A stretch of 64,000 nucleotides of DNA from Deltaproteobacteria bacterium (lineage in GTDB: Bacteria; Desulfobacterota; Desulfobacteria; Desulfobacterales; QNYZ01). Shown piece after piece: positions 18,625 to 26,505 of the stretch. The translations under genes were made by a program, and so were the position numbers. The notes under the pieces are model-generated. The model had not been told where the DNA came from and did not search any database. It saw only the letters and a list, made by a program, of their open reading frames with translations. The stretch lies in NCBI GenBank assembly GCA_003973265.1, contig QNYZ01000038.1:1-64000 (forward strand), given 5' to 3'. Each line of letters starts with the position of its first letter. Positions within the stretch are counted from its first letter, which is position 1.

Positions 18625-18657
18625 AAAAACATGCCTTCTCCAGTTCAGCTGGAAAAG
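18625..18657 (-). terminator. Hairpin followed by T run; possible attenuator
   Basis: In the 219-base gap between the FAD oxidoreductase and BMC-T copy 2, a 9-base stem (CTTTTCCAG against CTGGAGAAG, one wobble) has a 5-base loop. A TTTTT follows five bases later on the minus strand. It may lower readthrough into the downstream genes, or it may be chance. Confidence 0.35.
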
Positions 18658-18675
18658 CAGGGCAAAAATTCAAGC

Positions 18676-18808
18676 GATCGAGGGGCCAAAGTGTTTTACC
18701 TGAATTTTTTTCGTTACGCGTGAGGCTTTTTTTTTATCTCAAACATGCGGTCACACTTCCTCCGGCCTGGTTTTCATTTTATCTTTTTATTCTTTGAACC
18801 CTCGAATC
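18676..18808. repeat. REPIN-like inverted pair of the dispersed repeat
   Basis: GATCGAGGGGCCAAAG at 18676-18691 and the reverse complement of a similar GATTCGAGGGTTCAAAG at 18792-18808 face each other about 100 bases apart. The same core occurs at 35.9, 37.4 and 43.2 kb. It accounts for most of the only large gap inside the BMC operon. Confidence 0.5.
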
Positions 18809-18823
18809 ATAGAATCATCATAC

Positions 18824-20029
18824 TCAAATCGTTTTCAGCCATTGACGTTTATTGGGACAAACCGCGGTCAGCGTGGTGCAGGCCCCGTTTTTTTTACATG
18901 CACATTCCCGGTCAGCCCCTTCGTGAAAACGACTGTAACAAAAATCTGAAATGGAAATCTGTGTTTGACAATCCATAATCAACTGCGAAATCAGACGGCC
19001 GATAACCGGCGCCAATCCGAATCCGTGCCCGGAAAAACCGGTAGCAAAGATAAATCCGGGGACTTCTTCTGTCACACCCAGGACCGGGATACCGTCTGAC
19101 ATCCCGGCAATGAGGCCGGACCAGGTCCGGATCACATTTAAATCTTTCAGAACCGGGAAATAGTCGATTACCATGCGGGAAATGGCCGGCCCGATATAAT
19201 GAAACAGCGGCTTACCGTCCCGGTAAATAAATTGTTCGGTCCCCACAAATCCGCCCCAGAAAAAAGAGCCGTGCATGGTCTGGCGGCCGTAAAACAGCCC
19301 CTTGGCATGGCCCACCATCTGTTTAAATAAGGGCGGCAGGGCCTCGGTAATCATGGCTTCGGAAAAGATCGGCCGCATGGCCAGGTCAAGGCCCACCATA
19401 TTAGCCACATCCCGGCCCTTGATCCCGGCGGCGTTCACCACCAGATCCGTTTCAAACCTGTTTTTATCCGTTACAACGGCCGTCACTCTTCCTTTTTTCA
19501 GTTGGATTTTCTTAACCGTTTCGTGCGTATAAAATCTAGCCCCGTGTGCTTTGGCATTTTTAAAAAAACCATAGGTGGTCAAAAATGGATTAACATGACC
19601 GTCTGTGGGGCAAAAGCTTGCGCCAATCACCTTTTCACCCACATACGGATTGATCTCCAGAACCTGCTTGCGGTCGAGCATTTCAAGTTCGAGCCCCACG
19701 GCTTTCTGGTTATCAACCGATTGGGACATGGTCGCGAGTTCCTCTTCGGAAGTACACAGCCGCATGTTCCCCGCCCGAACGTACTCGACATCCATCCCCA
19801 ATTCTTCGTGGAGCTGGCCATAGATCCGGATACTCTCCATGGCCAGGGGCATTTCTTTCAGGTTCCGGGCAGACTGGCGGACCCCGCCCCCATTGCTCCC
19901 GGACGCTTCCCCGCCAATATCGGACTTTTCAATAACGACCGGATTCAACCCCTCTTTGGCCAGGTTGTATGCGATGGCACAGCCCATCACGCCACCGCCA
20001 ATGATTACTGCATCTGCTTTGTCCGGCAT
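18824..20029 (-). CDS. FAD-dependent amine/amino-acid oxidoreductase (DAO family)
   Basis: The ATG at 20029 has AGGAG five bases upstream and gives 401 residues. The N-terminus carries the FAD dinucleotide motif VIIGGGVMGCAIAYNLA. The body matches the DAO family of sarcosine oxidase beta, HcnC and OoxB (GEASGSNGGGVRQSARN, TWSGLIAGMSDGIPVLG, GFSGHGFGLAPVIG). It is probably the catalytic subunit that dehydrogenates a C-N bond, with electrons passed to the [2Fe-2S] and NAD-type partners in this operon. An unusual tail of about 30 residues carries four Cys (CAC, then two more). A run of eight A in that tail could be a slip site, so the tail needs caution. Confidence 0.9.
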   Translation of the reverse strand: MPDKADAVIIGGGVMGCAIAYNLAKEGLNPVVIEKSDIGGEASGSNGGGVRQSARNLKEMPLAMESIRIYGQLHEELGMDVEYVRAGNMRLCTSEEELATMSQSVDNQKAVGLELEMLDRKQVLEINPYVGEKVIGASFCPTDGHVNPFLTTYGFFKNAKAHGARFYTHETVKKIQLKKGRVTAVVTDKNRFETDLVVNAAGIKGRDVANMVGLDLAMRPIFSEAMITEALPPLFKQMVGHAKGLFYGRQTMHGSFFWGGFVGTEQFIYRDGKPLFHYIGPAISRMVIDYFPVLKDLNVIRTWSGLIAGMSDGIPVLGVTEEVPGFIFATGFSGHGFGLAPVIGRLISQLIMDCQTQISISDFCYSRFHEGADRECACKKNGACTTLTAVCPNKRQWLKTI

Positions 20030-20087
20030 TCTCTCTCCTGACAAGATCGAACTGTTTCAGCGTCGATCGGTTTCATTTCTTTAAGGT

Positions 20088-20750
20088 TCAGCTGTTTGCA
20101 AAAACGGCCAGACGAATGGGACGCACCGGCCCCCGGGCCGTGGTCGGTTCTATCTCCGCCGCTTTTACCCCTAATTCTTCAGCCAGAATCTGGGTGATCA
20201 ATCGCTGGCAGGTCTGGCCCTGACAGAGACCCATCCCGGCCCTCGTAACTCGCTTGATTCCATTTAACGTCCGGAAGCCGTTTCGGATGGTCTCTTTGAT
20301 TTCTTCTCTGGTTATTTCTTCACACCGGCAAATGACCAGGTCTTCGTCTTTTTTGGAAACAACACGCTCTTCATCTTGAGTACTTCCATTATCGGCCTTA
20401 TCGGTTTTCTTCCCCTTCAGTTGATAAAACCGCTCAATAACGCGGCTGACAATTTCCTCAACCATCTCCTCTGAAAGTTGATCGGTATTCTCATTATCAA
20501 TCGTTTTTTCCGATCTGGCTTGAGGTGATCGCTTTGGCGCTATCCTGGGACCAGCTGCAACAGCCACCGCCTCCTGCTCTGCATGAACCAGTGGAATCTT
20601 CGGGGAAAGGTAGTGAATCTCGATCCCGTGGTCCTTGATCAGTTCCATGGCAGCGGCAGATATACGTGCCCCGTCCGGCAGCGCTAATTTCTTTTTTCCT
20701 GCCCGGATTGTTTTTCTGACCTGTTCGGCAAATACGAAGGCTGGTGCCAT
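20088..20750 (-). CDS. EutQ-like N-domain fused to BFD-like [2Fe-2S] domain
   Basis: The protein has 220 residues in three parts. Residues 8-48 carry a small motif (GKKKLALPDGARIS, then a helix and HGIEIHYL) like the N-terminus of EutQ. Residues 91-114 form an amphipathic helix (SEEMVEEIVSRVIERF) resembling an encapsulation peptide. Residues 139-195 are a BFD-like [2Fe-2S] domain with Cys141, Cys143, Cys176 and Cys181. BFD-like subunits carry electrons in HcnABC, opine-oxidase and proline-dehydrogenase complexes. It lies 58 bases before the DAO gene, so it is probably that enzyme's Fe-S subunit, equipped for compartment loading. Confidence 0.82.
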   Translation of the reverse strand: MAPAFVFAEQVRKTIRAGKKKLALPDGARISAAAMELIKDHGIEIHYLSPKIPLVHAEQEAVAVAAGPRIAPKRSPQARSEKTIDNENTDQLSEEMVEEIVSRVIERFYQLKGKKTDKADNGSTQDEERVVSKKDEDLVICRCEEITREEIKETIRNGFRTLNGIKRVTRAGMGLCQGQTCQRLITQILAEELGVKAAEIEPTTARGPVRPIRLAVFANS

Positions 20751-20774
20751 GACGTTCTCCGCTGATATTGGGGT

Positions 20775-21125
20775 TTATTTCTTTTTTCGGCCCGTTCTTT
20801 TCGTGCGGCGTTGAGGCCGCTTTTTCGTGACAGTCCGGGATCTCTTTTTATCTGGCAGCGCTGGCATCATGGCGGCAATATCGTCGGCAGGCCTGGGAAT
20901 CACATGGGCAGAGACCAGGGTTCCGACCCGCTGACATGCGGCTGAGCCTGCATCCACCGCCGCCTTAACGGCACCCACATCGCCCGACACCATGACTGCC
21001 GTCAAACCGCCCCTGACTTTCTGGCGGCCTAAAAAAGTGACGCGGGCGGCTTTTACCATGGCATCCGCCGCTTCAATGGCCGCAACCAACCCCCTTGTTT
21101 CAATCAATCCCAATGCCTGGTTCAT
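20775..21125 (-). CDS. BMC-H shell protein with strongly basic C-terminal tail
   Basis: Residues 1-91 are a standard hexamer-forming BMC domain ([47 protein letters not shown]). Residues 93-116 add a tail in which 15 of 24 residues are Lys or Arg (KKRSRTVTKKRPQRR and onward). The locus's other canonical BMC-H ends without it. The hexamer should tile facets. The tail would put about 90 positive charges per hexamer at one face, which could bind cargo, polyphosphate or nucleic acid. The tail is read in frame to its own stop, 14 bases after the upstream gene and 24 before the next. Confidence 0.93.
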   Translation of the reverse strand: MNQALGLIETRGLVAAIEAADAMVKAARVTFLGRQKVRGGLTAVMVSGDVGAVKAAVDAGSAACQRVGTLVSAHVIPRPADDIAAMMPALPDKKRSRTVTKKRPQRRTKRTGRKKK

Positions 21126-21139
21126 ACTTGGCTCCCTGG

Positions 21140-21760
21140 TTATTTTTGCGCTCTGCCTTCTAAGTTGTTCAATGTTTCCATCACTTTTTTGGCCGCCGCC
21201 TGGATTTCCGATTCGGTCCCAGCCATATAGATACGCCCGGCCGCACCAAAAAAGCGGATATCTACCAGACGAATGTTGCAGTGCTTTTCAGCCTCGTTGG
21301 CGGCAATGGACGCGTAGGCGGCTGGGGTCACCTCCAACAGATAGACATCGTCACCCCCTAAAATCAGCATGCCTTTGCTGTTCCTGTTGATGATGACGGC
21401 CTGGTAGGGATCGATTTTGTTGATGATACTGGTGGCCAGCACCTTGGGGGCCAGCCGCTCTTCTTCTTTTAAACCCAGCGCTTCCAGGATCATCTGGCCG
21501 GCATGCATGACTTCTTCTCTTTCAAAAGAGTGTATTTCCAGCATCCCGTAACGTCTTTCCACAATCATCTCCCCGGGCCGCACATTGGTTGCCTTCAGGG
21601 AAATATCGGTCAGTCGGTTGATTTCAATGCCAGGAACAATTTCAAGAAAGAGCGACGCCATTCCCTCCACGGATAAAAATCCCCGGCAACTGCTGGCGAA
21701 GAGCGACGCAAACTGCGGTTGCATCCGATCCACCTGACAATAGGCCCTCAGTTCAGCCAT
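21140..21760 (-). CDS. BMC-T shell protein, RMM-like, copy 1
   Basis: The protein has 206 residues and is a paralogue of 17984-18604. It opens AELRAYCQVDRMQPQ and contains EIVPGIEINRLTD, RPGEMIVERRYGMLEIH, VIINRNSKGMLILGG, YLLEVTPAAYASIAANEAEKH and GAAGRIYMAGTESEI. The opening and length match what I remember of the mycobacterial RMM BMC-T. The start overlaps the end of the upstream flavoprotein gene by 8 bases, indicating translational coupling. Confidence 0.87.
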   Translation of the reverse strand: MAELRAYCQVDRMQPQFASLFASSCRGFLSVEGMASLFLEIVPGIEINRLTDISLKATNVRPGEMIVERRYGMLEIHSFEREEVMHAGQMILEALGLKEEERLAPKVLATSIINKIDPYQAVIINRNSKGMLILGGDDVYLLEVTPAAYASIAANEAEKHCNIRLVDIRFFGAAGRIYMAGTESEIQAAAKKVMETLNNLEGRAQK

Positions 21761-22583
21761 TCCCTTTTCTCCTTGCGTTTATCTGATCCTCAAATCGAAT
21801 CTGGACGGCATATTCCCCGGCCTGATCTTTGGCCAGGGGCGTAACGATACCCCCCGGTGCCACCAAAATAGATCTTTGTCCGTTATTTACGGCCACCTGA
21901 ATCTCTTTGGCCGTAACAAGTCTCAATCCGCCCGTTTTCGAATCTCCTTGAAATTTTTCTTTCAAGGATGGCGAGCGACGGTTGTTCAACATTTCCTGGA
22001 AAGTGGCACACAAGCCGTCTGTATTGCAAAATGTAACCCCAAAATTTTCCATTTGACTCAGAATACGGTCCATTTCCTTACGAATCACGTCATTGCTGAG
22101 GATATCCAGAAGGGTAAAGCTGTCCCGGGTGGCGAGCACGCGTTTTCCCCGGGCCAGGGCGGATAGGACAATGGCGCTTTCCGTCGTATCGGCGGCCAGG
22201 CTGGCAATCTTTGCCGCTGTCTTCAGGCAAAAGGTCGGCAGCACAAGAATATCCGCTTTGGTCAGCGCCCGTTCCATGCCGGCCGGTTTCACCTTATCCA
22301 GGCAGCAACGAATACCGGCTTCGGTTTTTATATCCACGCCACAGGCCTGCGGGCGAACAGGGTCAGCCGTAAAAACACTGGAACGGCAGGCGATGTCATC
22401 AATCCGCCGAGCCTGATCCAGTGCTTTTTCCAGGTAGCGAACCCCGCCGTGAAATACGAACAGGACCGACGGACCTGTCGGATGCTTCCGCGCGCATGAC
22501 CGATCCGGTTGATCCCCATCGGTTAAAAACCCGCCCTCCTTCAGGACGTCCCGGACGATCCGTTCGATTTCTTTTTTATTCAT
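21753..22583 (-). CDS. BMC-associated flavoprotein with terminal EutQ-like motif
   Basis: The protein has 276 residues. Residues 1-18 (NKKEIERIVRDVLKEGG) form an encapsulation-type helix. Residues of about 36-195 resemble the flavoprotein (Dfp/UbiX-like) fold, with ADILVLPTFCLKTAAKIASLAAD and a mobile segment near 145-165. Residues 222-263 repeat the small motif of the 20088-20750 protein (TAKEIQVAVNNGQRSILVAP, then GGIVTPLAKDQAGEYAVQI). It is presumably lumenal, perhaps supplying or handling flavin for the dehydrogenase or for electron transfer; the reaction is unknown. It overlaps the EutJ-like gene by 4 bases. Confidence 0.78.
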   Translation of the reverse strand: MNKKEIERIVRDVLKEGGFLTDGDQPDRSCARKHPTGPSVLFVFHGGVRYLEKALDQARRIDDIACRSSVFTADPVRPQACGVDIKTEAGIRCCLDKVKPAGMERALTKADILVLPTFCLKTAAKIASLAADTTESAIVLSALARGKRVLATRDSFTLLDILSNDVIRKEMDRILSQMENFGVTFCNTDGLCATFQEMLNNRRSPSLKEKFQGDSKTGGLRLVTAKEIQVAVNNGQRSILVAPGGIVTPLAKDQAGEYAVQIRFEDQINARRKGNG

Positions 22584-23443
22584 ACCGCAACGTCCTCAAC
22601 ATAGGTCCGGTCCGCCTGGTTTCCACCCAGGCAGGACAGCGCAATCCCAAGGGGAGTCGTAAACTGGGGAGATGGGGGCCTGAATGTCTCATGACCGGTC
22701 ATCTGGCTGTAAATCTTTTTAAATCCTTTCAACTCCGTCGTCCCGCCAACCAGGTATATTTTATCCAGACGGTCGAATTTTTCCAGGTAACCGGCGGCAA
22801 TACTGGCGATCTTTTCGACCACCGGCCGCACGATGGCAATTATTTCCTGATGTTTCTTTCGGTTTACCTTTATTTTTTCCGCCGCTTCGTAATCAATTTT
22901 ATAGTGCCCGGCCAGGGTCAGGGTCAGATGCACTCCGCCCGTGGCTTCATCATTGGTATAGACAATGTCGCCGTCTTGAATCACCGCGATGCCTGTGGTG
23001 CCGCCGCCCACATCTACAATTGCGCCATTTTCGAGCGATAGAACCTGATTAGCGGCAGTCGGTTCATCCAGTACCTGCATCACTTCTATTTCCAATGTTT
23101 CCAGGATATACCGGGTGGCATGGATGTTGGCGTCTTCCGTCCGGGGTGGATACGAAGTGGCCCCCTTTTCGATCGGCATAGGAGATCGCGCCCGGATCGA
23201 TTCGATCATCTCTTTCACCGTGGCCACGGCCCCGGCATAGTCAACGATCAGGCCGCTGCGAACCACTTCGGTCCGGTTCATCCGGGCGGCCCGGGGATAT
23301 CCTGTTTCATCCACAACGATAACGATCGCTTTATAGGTCCCGATATCCACGCCGGCATACAGCGACCGGGCACCGGAAAAATCCCAGTTTTCCGGTTTAT
23401 TTACGATTTTTTTCAGATGGGTACCCACGCTGGTCATCGTCAA
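22580..23443 (-). CDS. EutJ-like actin/Hsp70-fold ATPase
   Basis: The protein has 287 residues. The actin-fold phosphate loops are visible: SLYAGVDIGTYKAIVIVVD near residue 28, GAIVDVGGGTTGIAVI near 140 and KIYLVGGTTELKGF near 228. Length and domain layout match EutJ, a presumed chaperone of ethanolamine and other BMC loci. It is expected to act on cargo assembly in the cytoplasm. It lies between the PduT-like shell gene (6-base gap) and the flavoprotein (4-base overlap). Confidence 0.9.
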   Translation of the reverse strand: MTMTSVGTHLKKIVNKPENWDFSGARSLYAGVDIGTYKAIVIVVDETGYPRAARMNRTEVVRSGLIVDYAGAVATVKEMIESIRARSPMPIEKGATSYPPRTEDANIHATRYILETLEIEVMQVLDEPTAANQVLSLENGAIVDVGGGTTGIAVIQDGDIVYTNDEATGGVHLTLTLAGHYKIDYEAAEKIKVNRKKHQEIIAIVRPVVEKIASIAAGYLEKFDRLDKIYLVGGTTELKGFKKIYSQMTGHETFRPPSPQFTTPLGIALSCLGGNQADRTYVEDVAV

Positions 23444-23449
23444 TACTCG

Positions 23450-24001
23450 CTATACAATAAATCGGGTTAGTTCACGGCTGGGGGAAGGAATAATCACATG
23501 GCTTAAAATCAGTCCGGTCCCCTGCAACACGTCGATGGCGGCATCCATGGCAGATTCAATCGACGACACATCGCCGGTCAGGTAAAAAAACGATTTACCC
23601 CCCAGGCCCGTGGCACACCGGATCTCGATAATGTCCACGCCGGCCGCCTTTACCGCAGCGTCTGCGGCCATGATGGCCGAGGCCACCGAGAAGGTCTCAA
23701 CCACTCCCAGCGAATTGATTTCCTGAATCCGGGTGGTGGCCGTCAGGGCCGGAAATACCGCATCGTGGACATTGGGAATCACAAAATCGCCCACAAGAAA
23801 TTCAGCCGCCGTTTCCCGGCCGACTTCCCCGGCCCGCTCCACCGAATCCACATCCCCGGATACCAATACCATATATTTCCCGGCACAGATCGGTTGCGCC
23901 ATGATCAGGTCCACATCGGCCGCTTTGATCATTTCGTCACCGGCCTCAACCCCCTTGGCGATACTGTTCAGCTCAACCATGCCGATTGCTTTTAGATCCA
24001 T
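23450..24001 (-). CDS. PduT-like Fe-S BMC-T shell protein
   Basis: The protein has 183 residues with two tandem BMC domains (about 3-90 and 95-180), as in PduT. Cys39 in AQPICAGKY sits where PduT carries the Cys that ligates a [4Fe-4S] cluster at the trimer centre. That cluster is thought to move electrons through the shell. The PduS-like gene is immediately upstream (3-base gap), the same pairing as in Pdu loci. This supports an electron exit route for reducing power made inside. Confidence 0.92.
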   Translation of the reverse strand: MDLKAIGMVELNSIAKGVEAGDEMIKAADVDLIMAQPICAGKYMVLVSGDVDSVERAGEVGRETAAEFLVGDFVIPNVHDAVFPALTATTRIQEINSLGVVETFSVASAIMAADAAVKAAGVDIIEIRCATGLGGKSFFYLTGDVSSIESAMDAAIDVLQGTGLILSHVIIPSPSRELTRFIV

Positions 24002-24004
24002 ATT

Positions 24005-25369
24005 CTAGGCCTGCCTTTTTTCGATCACGACAGTGTCATCCACGGCCGTCACGATGCCATCGATACTGGCGTGAACCCGGGCACCCAGTGCCCCTTCGGG
24101 AATTTCACCGATCAAGTCGCCCTTTTTTACCGGATCGCCGGTGTTGACCACTGCCAGCGCTGGCTGGCCGATATGCTGCTGTAAAGGGATCGTGACATTC
24201 GTTATTGGAATCTCATCTTCATAAAAGGGCGGATGGATATCGTAGCGGGCCACCTGCAGCCGCTCCATCAACCGGTTTAGCGGCACCTTGCGGGTCTTGT
24301 TAAATGGAGAAACCCTGAACGTCTCTCGTACCGGTTCCCTCTTGATACCTTTTCCCATCAATTCTTTTTTAACCGCCGCGTTAATTTCCCGGGGAGATAA
24401 CATCATGGGGCAGGCAAATTTTTCGCAAATCCCGCACTCCGAGCAGATGAGGGCATCTTCCAGCACCTCTGCGCCCTCTCCGGTCGTCATTTCCCCGGCG
24501 ATAGCCGGTGTATAGGCCAAATGCCGCATAATCCGATGCGGTTCCAACGCGTGGCCGATCATGTTTCGCGGACACAGTTCCGTGCAGCGCGAGCATTGGG
24601 TGCAGGCGGATTTGGCAATAAACCGCATCTGTGAAAGACTCTTTTTCTTGTATTGGATCACATTGTGAGATGCCGGCAGCACAATAATCCCGCTGGTGGT
24701 TTTGGTGACCGGTTCTGTTCCGGTGGCCAGTACATTTCCCATCATCGGCCCGCCCATGACGACTTTGAAATCCGAAATAAGGGGGCCGCCCGCCCGTTCA
24801 ATGACTTTGTCCGTAGCGGTACCGATGGGGACCTTGATCACCATCGGTTGCCGGACTTCTCCGCAGACGGTCAGGTACCGATCCGTCACCGGCAAATCGT
24901 TCATAGCCCGGGAAATATTGAGCAGCGACTCGATATTGGATACGACGGTCTGGACATTGAGCGGAATTCCGCCTTCGGGGACAATTTTACCCAGGACTTC
25001 GTTGACTAAAATAAATTCATCCCCGGCCGGATAGAAATCTTCCAGTTCAAACACATCCAGCAAGCCTTCGTAGCCATTAGCGGATACGCCTTTTTCAAGA
25101 GAAGTCAGCGCACCCTGGTGTTTGGATTTCAGGCAGACCGTTCCGCCTTCTGCCTTGAGGCATCGCACCACCGTGGCCAGCCCGTCCAGCACCTGCCCGG
25201 TGTGCGCCGCCATCAGATAAGGATCACTGACGAGGAGCGGCTCACAGGCCGCACCATTGGCCAATACCCGTTTCACATCAAATTGCAGTTTAATGTGGGT
25301 GGGAAATCCGGCCCCGCCAGCGCCCACAACGCCGGCCGCCCGGACTTTATCGATAACCGCTTCTCTCAT
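24005..25369 (-). CDS. PduS-like RnfC-type electron-transfer protein
   Basis: The protein has 454 residues. The N-terminal GAGGAGFPTHIKLQFD motif is the RnfC/NuoF-type NADH/FMN-binding region. A soluble-ligand-binding SLBB-like part follows. Two [4Fe-4S] motifs lie between about residues 250 and 310 (CTQCSRCTELCP and CSECGICEKFACP). The C-terminus (DPVKKGDLIGEIPEG) is a barrel-sandwich domain. In Pdu compartments PduS re-oxidises or reduces cofactors and docks on PduT. Here it could oxidise NADH made by the aldehyde dehydrogenase. It overlaps the EutN-type gene by 4 bases. Confidence 0.92.
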   Translation of the reverse strand: MREAVIDKVRAAGVVGAGGAGFPTHIKLQFDVKRVLANGAACEPLLVSDPYLMAAHTGQVLDGLATVVRCLKAEGGTVCLKSKHQGALTSLEKGVSANGYEGLLDVFELEDFYPAGDEFILVNEVLGKIVPEGGIPLNVQTVVSNIESLLNISRAMNDLPVTDRYLTVCGEVRQPMVIKVPIGTATDKVIERAGGPLISDFKVVMGGPMMGNVLATGTEPVTKTTSGIIVLPASHNVIQYKKKSLSQMRFIAKSACTQCSRCTELCPRNMIGHALEPHRIMRHLAYTPAIAGEMTTGEGAEVLEDALICSECGICEKFACPMMLSPREINAAVKKELMGKGIKREPVRETFRVSPFNKTRKVPLNRLMERLQVARYDIHPPFYEDEIPITNVTIPLQQHIGQPALAVVNTGDPVKKGDLIGEIPEGALGARVHASIDGIVTAVDDTVVIEKRQA

Positions 25370-25659
25370 TTTTTCCTGACGGTGCCTCCCCCGGCCAGAT
25401 CGACGTTATCGACAATCCCTACGACGACAGCGTCGACGGGAATCAGGTTCTCCTTATTAAAGGCCTGCATGGCCGGTGCCCCTTCAGTGACAACGACCAT
25501 TTCCCCGAACCCGGCCCCGACTTCATCAGCCGCCACCAGGGCGCTACCATCCGGCTTGAGATTTTTTCCCAATGGCTGGACAAAAAGGAGTCGAATCGCT
25601 GAGATGCTATCCTTCTTCTTCGTCGACCAGATGTTCCCTACTACTTTGGCAAGTAACAT
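25366..25659 (-). CDS. BMC-P vertex protein (EutN/CcmL family)
   Basis: I start at the ATG at 25659, where GGGAG lies 7 bases upstream; the frame stays open six codons further. The 97-residue protein shows the pentamer family pattern LAKVVGNIWSTKK, LLFVQPL, ALVAADEVGAGFGEMVVVTEG and VVGIVDNVDL. Pentamers cap the vertices of the polyhedral shell, so a closed compartment is possible with this gene set. It overlaps the PduS-like gene. Confidence 0.95.
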   Translation of the reverse strand: MLLAKVVGNIWSTKKKDSISAIRLLFVQPLGKNLKPDGSALVAADEVGAGFGEMVVVTEGAPAMQAFNKENLIPVDAVVVGIVDNVDLAGGGTVRKK

Positions 25660-25755
25660 TTGAATACTCCCTGGCAAGGTATCTCACCTGATGGATTTTC
25701 CGTATAGAAAAGCCTGAATCCGGTACCATCTACTGGTATTATTTTTTCGAAAACC

Positions 25756-26070
25756 TTAGTCGGATCGCTTTTCGGATTCCTCGATTGCGGAAACCCCCGC
25801 TTCCACATCGGCCAGATCACCAAAAATCCCGATCATGGTGATATGCTGCGGGCAAAGTCCTTTTAAGTCAAAAACCCGGACGTTGGCGGCTTTTTCAGCG
25901 ACATCCGCCGCAGCGATCATATCCACCAATTTTCCCTGTACCAGCCCCACGGCTGAAAACGGGACTTCTGCTTGTGCAAAAACTTTTTTACCCGAGGTCC
26001 CCAGACGCTGTCGTAATAATTCAAATACACCCGGGGAGGGATGGGATATGATACGCACATTGACTGCCAT
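25756..26070 (-). CDS. Circularly permuted BMC-H shell protein (PduU/EutS-like)
   Basis: The protein has 104 residues. The order is swapped relative to canonical BMC-H. The segment usually at the end (compare [11 protein letters not shown] in the gene next door) comes first here as RIISHPSPGVFELLRQRL. The usual first strand and helix follow (SAVGLVQGKLVDMIAAADVAEKAANVRV), then the GDLADVEAGVSAIE helix closes the protein. This is the PduU/EutS permutation, whose hexamers can carry a capped pore. It is separated by 96-134 bases from its neighbours, more than most genes in the cluster. Confidence 0.85.
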   Translation of the reverse strand: MAVNVRIISHPSPGVFELLRQRLGTSGKKVFAQAEVPFSAVGLVQGKLVDMIAAADVAEKAANVRVFDLKGLCPQHITMIGIFGDLADVEAGVSAIEESEKRSD

Positions 26071-26132
26071 GCCGTTCCTCTTTCAGTATAATAATTCAGC
26101 CATATCCGACACATCAGACAAAATTTTATTTT

Positions 26133-26164
26133 TCTGCTGATACAAGCTGATTAAGATCAGCAGA
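26133..26164 (-). other. Two overlapping stem options between shell genes
   Basis: In the 134-base gap between the two BMC-H-type genes, a 9-base inverted repeat (TCTGCTGAT with ATCAGCAGA) encloses a shorter alternative stem (GCTGAT with ATCAGC, 26146-26161). The two share one arm and cannot form together. They could set mRNA stability or relative shell-protein output. No T run follows. Confidence 0.3.
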
Positions 26165-26204
26165 TGCCGTCTGAAATAATACGCGCCGGTTATTTTTAAA
26201 AAAT

Positions 26205-26486
26205 CTAGGCGTCGATCTTTGGAATGGTATGCTCGATATCTCCGTGGGGACGGGGAATCACATGGACCGATACCAGCTGGCCCACCCGCTCGGCAGCCGC
26301 GCCGCCGGCATCCGTTGCTGCCTTGACGGCGCCCACGTCACCGCGAACAAATACCGTGACCAGCCCGCCACCGACAAATTCACGTCCCACAAAGGTGACT
26401 CTTGCCGCTTTTACCATTGCATCGGCCGCCTCAACGGCCCCTACCAACCCCTTGGTCTCTACCATACCGAGTGCTTGCTCTGACAT
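26205..26486 (-). CDS. Canonical BMC-H shell protein (PduA/EutM-like)
   Basis: The protein has 93 residues, typical length, with the family pattern [54 protein letters not shown]. It forms hexamers that tile the facets. It is very similar to the basic-tailed protein at 20775-21125 over the shared part, indicating duplication within the locus. It lies 19 bases after the two-cluster ferredoxin gene. Confidence 0.96.
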   Translation of the reverse strand: MSEQALGMVETKGLVGAVEAADAMVKAARVTFVGREFVGGGLVTVFVRGDVGAVKAATDAGGAAAERVGQLVSVHVIPRPHGDIEHTIPKIDA

Positions 26487-26505
26487 TTTAATACTCCTTC
26501 TGGTT

